Shown: positions 1-9,309, counted from the stretch's first letter. The stretch is DNA of 64,000 nt from Rhinopomastus cyanomelas (GCA_013400115.1 VXBP01000322.1:17455-81454); one strand, 5' to 3'. Notes: a model not told the origin generated them from the letters alone. A program made the numbers and translations.

Positions 1-540
1 GAATGATTGGTGGCCTCTCTGGGACATCAGTCAGAGGTTAAAAGGTGACCAGAAGCTTGAGTCTGCAGACAGGAAGAGGAGCAAACTGCAGCATGTCCTC
101 GGGAGAAGGCTACAAGCCAGACAACCTCCTGGGCAGCATTCTGGCTGGAAAAAGAGGTTTCAAAGTTTGGGTACAGAAAATGCTTCCTGTGTTAGTGGAA
201 CCTAAGCAGAAAGGGTTTGCTTCAGAGAAGTATCTGATCACGTACTGATAAAAGGCAGGGTGCAGCAGATCATCCACAGCAAACACCGGCACAGAAGCTG
301 CAGGAATTAATCAAGGGGATATGCGGCTAGCAGGGTAATAAAGTCTGTCTGAAGTTATCACCACACTGCAGCCTCACCTAGGGCTTTTAATCATGCTCAG
401 GCCCCAGATTCTCTGTTACTGGGTATGAAATCCTGAGGAATCTGACTTGAGCTCTTTGGTTCTCCACAGCTGAGGATATGGCTTAAAGCAGCTGGACCGC
501 CAAAGCCAACTGATTTTGAAGTGGGGAAACATCTCTTCAC
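1..540. other. Unannotated unique sequence
   Basis: I see no repeat family, RNA gene or convincing exon. Short open frames of 60-67 codons overlap on opposite strands at 45-292 and have no recognisable domain, so they are most likely chance frames. Confidence 0.5.
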
Positions 541-660
541 AGAATCGCAGACTCACAGAATCATTAGGGATTGGAAGGGACCTCAAAAATCATCTAGTCC
601 AATTCCCCTGCCACAGCAGGATCACCTAGACCAAGTCTCACAGGAACACATCCAGGCTTG
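541..660 (-). mobile_element. CR1-A 3'-end fragment
   Basis: An antisense CR1-A tail: octamer-like AGAATCGCAGACTCACAGAATC, then ATTAGGGATTGGAAGGGACC and the CACAGCAGGATCACCTAGAC block, ending at the ACACATCCAGG position. Only the 3' UTR is left and no coding sequence remains. It is 5'-truncated, as is normal for target-primed insertion of CR1. Confidence 0.9.
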
Positions 661-689
661 TCCGTATCACAGACTTAGAGCTGGGATCA

Positions 690-852
690 ATGGGAGGAAG
701 CAGGTAGCACTGATGGGGAGAAGCAGGTAGCACTGATGAGGAGAAGCAGGTAGCACTGATGGGGAGAAGCAGGTAGCACTGATGGGGAGAAGCAGGTAGC
801 ACTGATGGGGAGAAGTAGGTAGCACTGATGGAGAGAAGCAGGTAGCACTGTG
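690..852. repeat. 23-bp minisatellite, 7 copies
   Basis: The core CAGGTAGCACTGATGGGGAG recurs at 701, 724, 747, 770, 793, 816 and 839, an exact 23-bp period. Copies differ by one or two bases (GAGGAG at 738, TAGGTAG at 816, GGAGAG at 829). The period is not a multiple of three and the frames across it carry no known domain, so it is read as non-coding tandem repeat. Confidence 0.95.
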
Positions 853-1005
853 ATTCATTTTGGTTCCATTAAACTCCTACCTCAGGATGCATGAATCAGC
901 CTTTGCAAGGGCTTGTCCCTTTCTCTTCATACCGAGACCCTTGGGTGTTCAGCCCCAGCAAGCAAGTAACCCTTGCTAACAAGCAGACCTCTTGATCACC
1001 CATCC

Positions 1006-1310
1006 TGATCTAGGGTGGGGTGTCCTTGCCTATGGCAGGGGAGTAGGAACTGGATGATCCTGTGGTCCCTTCTAACCCTGACTGATTCTATGACTCGTTC
1101 TGGGTGATCCTGCTGTTGGAGGGGGATTAGACTAGATGATCTTTTGAGGTTCCTTCCAATCTGTGATCTAAGTGATCCTGCTGTTGAAGGGGGATTGGAC
1201 TAGATGATCTTTCGTGGTTCCTACCAACCCCTAATGATTGTATGATTGTGTGATTCCATGATTGTGTGATTCCATGATTCCATAATTCCATAATTCCATG
1301 ATTCCATGAT
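1006..1310 (+). mobile_element. CR1 composite tail: B-type end, two A tails, octamer array
   Basis: A sense CR1-B 3' end occupies 1006-1093 (GGTGTCCTTGCCTATGGCAG, then GGTCCCTTCTAACCCTGACT). It runs directly into a CR1-A tail (1094-1163, GGTGATCCTGCTGTTGG) and a second A tail (1164-1233). The terminal octamer is expanded at 1234-1310. The B-to-A join sits at the same place in the element as at 12.0 kb and 37.7 kb. Coding sequence is absent. Confidence 0.85.
1234..1310 (+). repeat. Expanded CR1 terminal octamer array
   Basis: About nine or ten 8-bp units alternate between ATTCCATG, ATTGTGTG and ATTCCATA. CR1 elements usually end in two to four such units, so this copy has expanded into a microsatellite. 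Confidence 0.9.
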
Positions 1311-2088
1311 CAAGCAGGACAAATCCCACTGGAGCCTGGCTGGCAGCAGTCAGGAGGCCTTTGTGAACCTGCTGGAGAGGATGCCATGCACAGGGGTGCT
1401 TTCTCCTTCTCACGGGCAACTTACACCCTGTCCTGTGCATTTTCTGCTCTCTGCCTGTCTAGTCTTCCGAGACACACAAACTGCTTTTATTCCAAAGCCC
1501 ATTTACCTTGTATTTAAGGGAACCTGAATTGCACTGGATAAATGTGGTCGTAATAGCCCTCACAGGCTTATTCTTTGCTTGTTTGGCTTCATCGTGGTGA
1601 CGGGCTCTTTTTCATACTGTTAAGCCTCCGTGATGTATGCAAACAGTCTCCATTGTTTGAGCAAGAGGACTCAGAGTTGGTGGCATCCTGTAATTCAAGT
1701 CTGACGCTCCGTTCTGAAAGGACACCCTCCTGTATTTTCAAAAAACCCTTTTTCCCAACAAACATTCACAAGCATTTTTTTTATCAAGCGATAACAGCAC
1801 TTTAATCTACCTTCTGTACTTTCTTCAAAACAAGGGGTCAGACAATAATGGTTCTCGCTGTTTTTAAAAGGAATCCTTTCAGAAATGCTTTCAGAGGCAA
1901 AGATCTGGTGCCAGGATTTTTCTTATCTGGAGAATTAGGCATTTTGTTGGAATATAAACCGTCTCCTTGAAGTCCAAGATGATAGATAATGAGGCTTATT
2001 CTTTTGCAGTCGCAGATACGCATCCCACACAGATGTACTCTTCCCCTGTCCTTCAGTAGAGCCACGCAATCTGATTCTTGAATCAAGG
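1311..2088. other. Unannotated unique sequence
   Basis: No repeat or gene recognised. Open frames of 73-82 codons at 1306-1527, 1575-1805 (plus) and 1838-2086 (minus) lack known motifs; the first begins inside the CR1 octamer array. Codon-level evidence for an exon is absent. Confidence 0.5.
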
Positions 2089-2170
2089 TCTACTGAAGTT
2101 ACTTTGGGTCTGCTGAAGTTACTTTGGGTCTGCTGAAGTTACTTTGGGTCTGCTGAAGTCACTTGGAGTC
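2089..2170. repeat. 20-bp tandem repeat, 4 copies
   Basis: TCTGCTGAAGTTACTTTGGG repeats four times with an exact 20-bp period. The first copy has TCTACTG and the last decays to CACTTGGAG. Confidence 0.95.
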
Positions 2171-2599
2171 TCTCTGGTGCCATCAGTCAGCTCTGGATTA
2201 GGCCTCCTGAGATAAAGAATGAAGTGTCTCACCGTGACTATTCATTTGCATTTCATCCCTCATCAACCCAACGTGAAGCAAGGGAGATGTGGCACATGGT
2301 GCCAGGAACTCAGCACTGTAAAAAGCCAGAGGAGCAGGCTAGGACATGGGTGAGACACAGGTGAAGGGCAGCCCAAGCAGAATGAAGAGCACCAGATTCT
2401 CATCAGCCTTGCTCACAGCTCAAGGATAATCCACATGCGTGGAAGCCCTTGATCAAACTGGTACAAGGTTCTCTTGTTCCTCTCCTACAGGCTCAGTTCT
2501 TGAGCATGACTGCCACTAAGTAGTACTGTTTTCAAGCATGGATCTTTAGGAGCACCTCAATGACTTGGATGTTTGCATCAACAGCAAACAACCATGAAC
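2171..2599. other. Unannotated unique sequence
   Basis: No gene or repeat recognised. An ATTTGCAT octamer (POU-type site) occurs near 2249 in a short AT-rich stretch; a single site like this has little weight. Confidence 0.45.
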
Positions 2600-3290
2600 C
2601 ACAGAATCACAGAGTCACAGAACATTAGGGATTGGAAGGGACCTCGAAAGATCATCCAGTCCAATCCCCATGACACAGCAGGATCACCTAGATCCAGTCT
2701 CACAGAAACATATCCTGGTGGGTTTTAAACATCTCCAGTGAAGGAGACTCCACAACCACACTGGGCAGCCTCTTCCAGTGCTCTATCACCCTCACTGAGA
2801 AGGTCCTTCTCAGATTGGTGTGGAACCTCCTCTGTTCCAGCTCACACCCATGGCCCCTTGTCCTATCATTAGATGCCACTGAGCAGAGCCTGGCTCCATC
2901 CTCCTGACACCCACCCTTCACATATTTGTAGACATTAATGAGGTCACCCCTCAGTCTCCTCTTCCCCAAGCTCAAGAGACCCAACTCCCTCAGCCTTTCC
3001 TCATGAGGGAGATACTCTGCTCCCTTCATCATCTTTGTGGCTCTGCACTGGACTCTCTCCAACAGTTCTGTGTCCTTCTGGAACTGAGTGACACAAAACT
3101 GGACACAACATTCCAGATGTGGTGTCAACAGGGCAGAGCAGAGGGGGAGGAGAACCTCTCTTGATCTACTAACCACCCCATTCTTATCCACCCCAGGACA
3201 CAATTGGCCTTCTCAGCCACAAGGACCCATTGCTGGCTCGTGGTCATCCTGCTGTCCCCCAGGACCCACCAGTCCCCTTATGGACCTACA
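2600..3290 (-). mobile_element. CR1-A, long 5'-truncated copy with ORF2 C-terminus
   Basis: One of the longest CR1-A copies. On the minus strand a 167-codon frame (3203 to 2700) gives the C-terminal part of ORF2: a region like YSALVRPHLE, then ELLERVQCRATKMMKG, EERLRELGLLSLGKRRLRGD, KYVKGGCQEDGARLCS and SPSLEMFKTHQDMFL. This is the reverse transcriptase thumb and downstream region; the catalytic palm, endonuclease and ORF1 are missing. The 3' UTR and octamer-like end (CACAGAGTCACAGAAC) lie at 2600-2700. The fragment cannot mobilise itself. The frame is long but truncated and is not a host gene. Confidence 0.95.
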
Positions 3291-3328
3291 TTTCCTTTTA
3301 ATCAAAATTTAACCTAATATGGAATTGA

Positions 3329-3432
3329 TTTCATTAGGGATTGGACGGGACCTTGAAAGATCATCTAGTCCAATCCCCCTGCCCCAGCAGGATCACCTAG
3401 ACCAGGTCACACAGGAACACATCCAGGAGGGT
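3329..3432 (-). mobile_element. CR1-A 3'-end fragment
   Basis: Antisense tail from ATTAGGGATTGGACGGGACC to ACACATCCAGGAGGG. It lies about 40 bp beyond the 5' end of the previous copy in the same orientation, making a head-to-tail pair. It lacks the terminal octamers. Confidence 0.9.
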
Positions 3433-4606
3433 TTAGCCAGTGAAAAGCACATGTTCTAACCTAGTTCACCGGGGCATCTTCTACTGCTATTAGGCAGCAG
3501 CAGGAACCTCTACAGGCCAGCCCATCCCACTCAGAAATGTAAATCAGCAGATAAGGCTTTCAGATAGGCAACAGTGGGTCATACAAACGCCTCCCCCACC
3601 AACGTGGGTCTTGGGCTGTGCTTGATCAGGATTCCATTTAGTGTGGGCTGTTAGCCTCAAAACTGCACGGCATAATTCTTCCCTCTCTCGGAAAAGATAA
3701 GGCGCCCGTCAAGATTTCATATTCATTTAAAAATCTAGGATGCAGAGAGATAGCACAAGAGTCAATCATCTGTTTCGGGATGTCAGTGGAAGTCTTGCTT
3801 AACCAAGCAAGGCAGAAGTTACCCTACGCATCCCCCCTACCCGCCACCTCCCTCTGGCTATTAGGTGTCTGTGTGAAAAGTTCCTGGGTTTCCTCTGTAG
3901 TTTCAGGACCAACATTGGCTGAAAGTTAGGAGAGCGAAAAGTAAAACCAGGATGTTAAACTCAAGGAGGAGTTAATAAGGATAATTAGGCAACAGTGTAA
4001 ATAGGGCACCGTTTGTCTGAATCGGGATGTCTGGCCGTGGCCACGTTAGATAATGGTGGGAATGATCTAACAAGGAGTCCTGCGAAGGCAAGGGGTCAGA
4101 GATGGTTCTACCTGGGATTTTTAAGGATGCCTAACGACGCAGGGTTTTTGAAGGCGATGAAGGAAAAGGGCTCTTTCAAGTCTGCCCATTTGGCAGACAT
4201 TAATTCAGCTGAGCTAAGCAAGCTGCAAAAGGGACCGGCGAGTGCTATTGTCCCAGGTGCTGCGGCGTTTTTTCCTCTTTGGCTTTTAACGAACACGAGA
4301 AGGAAATGGAATTTTTCCCACAGAAGATCGTGTCTGGGGGTTTGCCAGAGAATTCAGGGTCACTGATTTGCTTAAAATGGAACAAAATTGAGCTAACAGT
4401 GTTTTTAATAAGAAAGGAAGAGGTGGCTGGGGTGCAGCCCCAGCCCTGGTGTGCCCCAACCCCATGGCTGACAGTCTTTGGAGGCTGCAGCCATGAGGTC
4501 TTTGCAAATAAAAAACATACTTCTAGATTCTATGTGGCTTTGCAGGTAGGTTTCCATCCCATCCATCTAGAAGGACCAAGTGGAGGTAATCTAAATAATC
4601 CTCCAC
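3433..4606. other. Unannotated unique sequence
   Basis: About 1.2 kb without a recognised repeat. A plus frame of 117 codons (4013-4366) and an overlapping frame starting at 4279 that runs into CR1 have no domain I recognise. The minus strand is also open for 62-73 codons over the same bases, which argues for chance. Confidence 0.45.
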
Positions 4607-4680
4607 CTCTACTCTGCCCTGGTGAGAATGTATCTGGAATATTGTGTCCAGTTCTGGACCCCTCAGATCCAGAAGGACAC
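4607..4680 (+). mobile_element. CR1-A internal fragment (sense)
   Basis: Reads TCTACTCTGCCCTGGTGAG, then GTGTCCAGTTCTGGACCCCT and AGAAGGACACAG, the ORF2 segment for YSALVRPHLEYCVQFW. It stops abruptly before a minus-strand CR1-A; plus-strand tails resume at 5063. It may be the left part of an interrupted host copy. Confidence 0.8.
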
Positions 4681-4706
4681 AGTACATCTACCATGCCAAG
4701 ATCATG

Positions 4707-5045
4707 GAATCATAGAATCATAGAATCATTACGGATTGGAAGGGACCTCGAAAGATCATCCAGTCCAATCCCCATGACACAGGAGGATCACCTAGACCAA
4801 GTCACACAGGAACACATCCAGGCAGGTCTTAAACATCTCCAGTGAAGGAGACTCCACAACATCCCTGGGCAGCCCCTTCCAGTGCTCTGTCACCCTCACT
4901 GGGAAGAAGTTCCTTCTCACATTGATGTGGAACCACCTCTGTTCCAGCTTACAACCATTACCCCTTGTCCTATCACTAGATGTCACTGAGAAGAGCCTGG
5001 ATCCATCCTCCTGACACCCACCCTTCACATAGTTGTAGATGCTAG
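4707..5045 (-). mobile_element. CR1-A 5'-truncated copy
   Basis: Begins with ATCATGGAATCATAGAATC octamers and continues through the A tail into ORF2. The minus frame 5058-4792 includes KGGCQEDGSRLFSVTSSDRT, RRNFFPVRVTEHWKGLP and ends FLCDLV. It sits between plus-strand CR1 pieces (4607-4680 and 5063-5225), suggesting it was inserted into them. Confidence 0.92.
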
Positions 5046-5062
5046 AGCATCTCACCATAACA

Positions 5063-5225
5063 AGGTGATCATTCTGTGGCAGAGGGATTGGACTAGATGA
5101 TCTTTCAGGGTCCCTTCCAATCCCTGATGTTCTGTGGTTCTGTGATCCTGCTGTGGCAGGGGGGTTGGACTAGATGGTCTTTCGAGGTCCCTTCCAATCC
5201 CTAATGATTCTGTGAGTCTATGATC
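5063..5225 (+). mobile_element. Two tandem CR1-A tails
   Basis: Two consecutive sense tails: 5063-5145 (GGATTGGACTAGATGATC, then TGATGTTCTGTGGTTCTG) and 5146-5225 (GATCCTGCTGTGGCAGG, then AATGATTCTGTGAGTCTATG). The second starts inside the last octamer of the first, giving a duplicated 3' end. Confidence 0.9.
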
Positions 5226-5824
5226 TTACCAAACAAGCCCTCTGAAGTGAGTTTCAGCCACAAAGCAGCTGCTCTTTTACTATAGACGGGGAGAGTCTAA
5301 TTATGCAGTAGCCTACTACCGAGGGTCTGTTACGGCCGGCTCTGCCCCCAGCCCTGCTGAGAAACCTGCCTCTCCTCTGCAGCCTTTTGCTTCTTGCTAG
5401 CTGGGAAGTCCAAGTGTGTCAGGAAGAGGAGAGCATTCAGCTGCCATCTGGAGCTGATCTCTGAGCTCATAGTGCAGGGTCTGGCTGATTTCACATAACC
5501 CTTTGCACAGACAGCACAAAGCAGCAGGCAGTTGGTAAAGTTCTGTAGCACCCAAGCAAAACCAGTTTAGCTCTATTTCAATTAGTTTATAAGAGGACTT
5601 TCATTTCTGAAACGTCGTAAATGACTAAGTAATTTGCATTTAACTCAGTTATGTTGTGGGATTTGCCAGAGCTCTTCAATTCAGCTTACAAACTGCATTT
5701 CCAAAACAGCCAGGAAGGCTGCACATTAGTCACCCACTCTGTCTCATGGCTGCCTGGACCTGGCTGGAAAAGGAGGGGGACCTGCACAGCAGCCCCAGCT
5801 CACAGGCTCCATCAAGCAGCGACT
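5226..5824. other. Unannotated unique sequence
   Basis: No repeat or exon recognised. CACAGGCTCCATCAAG at 5801-5816 is the left half of an apparent target-site duplication around the next CR1. Confidence 0.5.
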
Positions 5825-5920
5825 AGAGAATCACAGAATTATCAGGGATTGGAAGGGACCTCAAAAGATCATCTAGTCCAATCCCCCTGCCACAGCAGGA
5901 TCACCTAGACCCACCAGTAG
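5825..5920 (-). mobile_element. CR1-A 3' fragment with apparent target-site duplication
   Basis: Antisense tail with ATTATCAGGGATTGGAAGG and CACAGCAGGATCACCTAGAC. It is flanked by a near-perfect 16-bp direct repeat: CACAGGCTCCATCAAG at 5801-5816 and CACAGGCTCCGTCAAG at 5925-5940. CR1 normally makes no or very short duplications, so this is unusual. Confidence 0.88.
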
Positions 5921-5941
5921 GAATCACAGGCTCCGTCAAGT

Positions 5942-5982
5942 CCAAGGTCCCTGTCAACCTGTAATGTTCTGTGATTCTGTGG
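5942..5982 (+). mobile_element. CR1 tail remnant (sense)
   Basis: Only AAGGTCCCTGTCAACC followed by TAATGTTCTGTGATTCTGTG is left. It is probably the terminal scrap of an earlier CR1 into whose vicinity the minus-strand copy at 5825 inserted. Confidence 0.7.
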
Positions 5983-5984
5983 AG

Positions 5985-6804
5985 TCAATGAGGTGGGTTG
6001 AAAACTGGCTGAACAATGAGGAAGGTGGATTGTAGGGGTGGTACTGGGGCCACCACTGTTTTACATCTTCATTGATGACCTGAGTGATGGCCAAGAGTGC
6101 ACCCTCAGCAGGTCCACAGAAAATATGAGACACGGGAAGAACGGCTGATGTGTCTCATGGGTGTGATGATGTTCAGAGGGACCTGCACAGGCTGGAGAAA
6201 TGACCTAACAGGAACCTCATCAAGTTCAACGAGGGGGTTTCACCACCCTGACGGTGGGGGTGAAAAATCCCAGGCACCAGCACATACTGGGTGTTGACTG
6301 GATGGAAAGGAGCTCTGCTGAGAAGTCCCTGGCTGTCCTGATAGACATCAAACTGAGCACAAGACAGCAACATGTCCTTGTGGCAAAACAAGCCAACAGT
6401 ATCCCTGCTGAGAAGTCCCTGGCTGTCCTGATAGACATCAAACTGAGCACAAGACAGCAACATGTCCTTGTGGCAAAACAAGCCAACAGTATCCTGGGCT
6501 GCATGGAGAAAGGAAAACATCTCATGAGCTGGGGAATCCAGCTGCTGCTACAGGGAAGAGATAACATGGCCTGAACTTCAGTGCTTCCACAGGGCACGCT
6601 GAGAGAAAACATCAGGAAGAAATTCTTCCCAGAGAGAGTGGTCAGACACTGGACTGGGCTGCCCAGGGTGCTGGTTGAGTGCCCATCCCTGGATGTGTTT
6701 AAAGGTTGCATAGATGTAGTGTTGGGGGATGTGGTTTAGGGGTGAACTTGTACAGTAGGGCTGATGTTTGGGCTCGATGAACACAAGGGTCTTTTCCAAC
6801 CTCA
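5985..6804 (+). mobile_element. CR1-C, older copy starting at the RT palm, with 90-bp internal duplication
   Basis: A diverged sense CR1. The start translates near the reverse transcriptase palm (FINDLSDGQECTLS-like), but the ADDTKL catalytic box that should follow has decayed. Further on are the regions matching LGVLVDTKLNMSQQCALVAKKAN and, after 6590, RENIRKKFFPERVVRHW. The tail ends with TCTTTTCCAACCTCAATC at 6804. Bases 6315-6404 and 6405-6494 are a tandem duplicate of 90 bp that keeps frame. Several stops and frame changes make it non-functional. A minus-strand CR1-A abuts its 3' end. Confidence 0.85.
6315..6494 (+). repeat. 90-bp in-frame tandem duplication
   Basis: Two copies (6315-6404 and 6405-6494) appear identical by eye, from CTGCTGAGAAGTCC to AACAGTATCC. 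Each is 30 codons and reads AEKSLAVLIDIKLSTRQQHV in the frame of the CR1 remnant. Identity between copies inside an old, diverged element points to a recent event. Confidence 0.95.
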
Positions 6805-7080
6805 ATCATAGAATCATTAGGGATTGGAAGGGACCTCAAAGGATCATCTAGTCTAATCCCCCCACAACAGCAGGATCACCTAGGATCAAGTCACACAGGA
6901 ACACATCCAGGTGGATTTTAAACATCTCCAGTGAAGGAGACTCCACAACCTTCCTGGGCAGCCCCTTCCAGAGCTCTGTCACCCTCACCGGGAAGAAGGT
7001 CCGTCTCATATTGATGTGGAACCTCCTCTGTTCCAGCTCACACCCATTGCCCCTCGTCCTATCACTAGATGACACTCACA
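6805..7080 (-). mobile_element. CR1-A 5'-truncated copy
   Basis: Starts with ATCATAGAATCATTAGGG directly at the end of the older plus-strand CR1 (tail-to-tail) and continues into ORF2. The minus frame 7075-6848 has SSDRTRGNGCELEQRRFHIN and VTELWKGLPRKV. It ends in the SDRT-coding region at a small palindrome, ATGACACTCACAGTGTCAT. Confidence 0.93.
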
Positions 7081-7507
7081 GTGTCATGATTTTGAGCAAC
7101 TGAGTGATGCAAATAAAGGCTAATCAGGTTGCTGATGAGCCTGTTAAGTAGGAGGGGGCTTTGTGTGTGATAGAAGGAATTGGCTTCTCGTAAAGACGAT
7201 ACCCAAGGTAATTCGGTCTCTTCTGAAGAAGGCAAACACCTTTATGCCAGCAGATATGTTCAAGCCCACTTTGTTTTAACTGGGAAGCAGATTATGACAG
7301 ATATCAGCACTTAGTGGTTTGGGATGTGTATAGAGCACGTTTTGGGATCACTTTAATTGGGGGGCATTTTGGTGAGACATCCACGGTAGGATTATAGCAA
7401 CATAGACCTACCTCAGTGGTGATAAGGTAACCATGGCAATGGCAACAAGAAAAAGAACTGGTTCCAATGGAAGCCGTAGAGATCCGTGAAGATGCACAGC
7501 TCGAACA
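7081..7507. other. Unannotated unique sequence
   Basis: No recognised repeat or gene. A 92-codon minus frame (7582-7304) runs into the CR1 tail and has no domain. Confidence 0.45.
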
Positions 7508-7632
7508 AATCACAGAATCACAGAACATTAGGGATTGGAAGGGACCAGTTGGACAGATCATCAAGTCCAACCCCCCTGCCACAGCAGGATCACCCAGACC
7601 AAGTCACACAGGAGCATGGCCAGGTGGGTTTG
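7508..7632 (-). mobile_element. CR1-A tail, left arm of inverted pair
   Basis: Antisense tail with a private variant: GACCAGTTGGACAGATCATC replaces the usual GACCTCGAAAGATCATC. The same variant recurs in the opposite orientation at 7781-7887. It ends at GCATGGCCAGGTGGGTTTG, a minor A-type variant. Confidence 0.93.
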
Positions 7633-7775
7633 GCAGGAGTCATTTCCATGGGATTGGATGGACAAAGCAAGTACAGGAGAAAATGTCTGGGCATTTCTAC
7701 TTCTATCTGAGAGTAAATTTGAAGCCAGACCCAGACTTGCTTTGAAAATTAGAGACAACACTTTGTGTCTAGGAA

Positions 7776-7888
7776 GCCTGTCCTGTGTGACTGGGTCTAG
7801 GTGATCCTGCTGTGGCAGGGGGGTTGGACTTGATGATCTGTCCAACTGGTCCCTTCCAATCCCTAATGGTTCTACGATTCTGTGATCA
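7776..7888 (+). mobile_element. CR1-A tail, right arm of inverted pair
   Basis: Sense tail TCCTGTGTGACTGGGTCTAG to CTACGATTCTGTGATC carrying GATGATCTGTCCAACTGGTC, the complement of the variant in the left arm at 7508-7632. About 165 bp of non-CR1 sequence separates the arms. Confidence 0.93.
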
Positions 7889-9309
7889 CTAGGAGATGAC
7901 TATGAAGCAACAGGTCTGGGAAGGGGCTGATGTTGAGCCATGTGCTGTGCTGACCAGCCTCAGGCACGTGCACAGTACTCGTGTGGCTACAGGAGCCCAG
8001 CTGGGCTTTGCAGACACTTTGCCGAGTCTCAGCCTCTCTTGGACGCCCAGAGCATCATCCAGCTCCCACAGTGATCTCATACTGGTAAAGAAGAGAAGAA
8101 GGTAAAGAACAAAAACCTTCAGTGAGGGTCTTTAGAGATAAAGAACAGTAGCTTTTCAAGCACAAAACCTAATGTAGAGGAATCTCCTGTTGATTGTAGC
8201 TGGGCTTTTGCCATGTTGGACTGACAGTGCTCATCCCACTGCAGCTTTTGATTGCAAAGATGGTCCATGAGTCCAACAGGCTTGGGTGAACCTTGGTAAA
8301 GAGACTGAAGTTTCCACTTGGTGTTTCAGGCTTGACGTTTGCTGGCAGCATCTTTTCCTCTTTGAAACAGAATGAAAAACTACAACCCTGCAACACTGCA
8401 AATGTGGCTTGCATAAGCCCTTGGGCCGAAGCCATCTCTGAGGTAACTCTATTGCCTGAATCCTATGTCTTTTCTTCCTGAATTTCACTCCAGAGATGTG
8501 GTCACTGCAGGCAGTAGGATGATTTGGTGAGAACGATTACAGAGATGATCACAAGCAGATCCTGGTCTCTAATCTGATCTGATACCCGACGCATCGAGTC
8601 CGGGTTCAAAGCGCTGAGCGCTAAATTATCTACTCAGCACCTCTCGGGCCAAGATGAACGTGTGTCTCAGGACATGGGTCATGGCCAATTAGCAGAGCAG
8701 AAATCATGACTGGTCACTTCCCAAACGAGCCTGGCAGGCTGGCGTGGATTTGTGCTGCCACCTGAGTCAAGCGAGTGCCAACGGCTTCACTCTGGAGCTG
8801 CGGGTGGCTGTGGTCTGCGTGGGCTGCTTCTGGTTCTGTGAGGCAAGAACTTATCAGGTTGTGATAGTCTGCAGGCACAGTGCAGCTGGCTGAGGGGAAG
8901 AGCAAGAGAGACTCGAGATATAACTCAAGCTTGCCACTGCAGGACATTTACAAATCATCTGAACTATGGTCCCCATTACTCAGAGCCTGCCTCTGTCCAA
9001 GAGGGATGTCTACCCAAGGGGAAGGAGGGAGGTAAAGGCAGAGCTCACAAGTCAGCCAGTTCCTTCCCCTGATCTCTTTTCCTGACTTTTATCAAGAAGG
9101 AAGAAAAGAATTTGAGAAGGTGGGTGCATCTAGCCAGTTAGGTCCATGAGCCCAGCTGAGCTCAGAGCCCACTAGGCCAACGTGCAAGATGCTCCCTGCT
9201 GCAACGGGGCGGCGACGTAAAGAAGCAAAAGGGCAGAATGGGAAACAGAGGCAGAGCAAGATGATGGGGTTTGCCTTGGTTTGACGTTGACCACAGTAGT
9301 GGGAACTGA
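7889..9309. other. Unannotated unique sequence
   Basis: About 1.4 kb without a recognised repeat. Open frames of 60-88 codons occur on both strands and have no known domain. CGGGTTCAAAGCGCTGAGCG at 8600 resembles a tRNA T-loop only superficially; no cloverleaf could be built around it. Confidence 0.45.

Noticed and set aside
690..852. CRISPR-like array (also 14963-15345, 56722-56963, 63821-64000)
   Set aside because: Repeats are directly adjacent without unique spacers, and the DNA is vertebrate nuclear. These are minisatellites.
2700..3203. 167-codon minus frame as a gene
   Set aside because: CR1-A ORF2 fragment with the usual 3' UTR; no endonuclease or RT palm.
7508..7888. Inverted-repeat DNA transposon
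   Set aside because: The arms are CR1 3' tails with octamers, not terminal inverted repeats, and the spacer has no transposase or element features.
8580..8645. tRNA-like GGGTTCAAAGC
   Set aside because: No matching A box, acceptor stem or anticodon arm at the right spacing.
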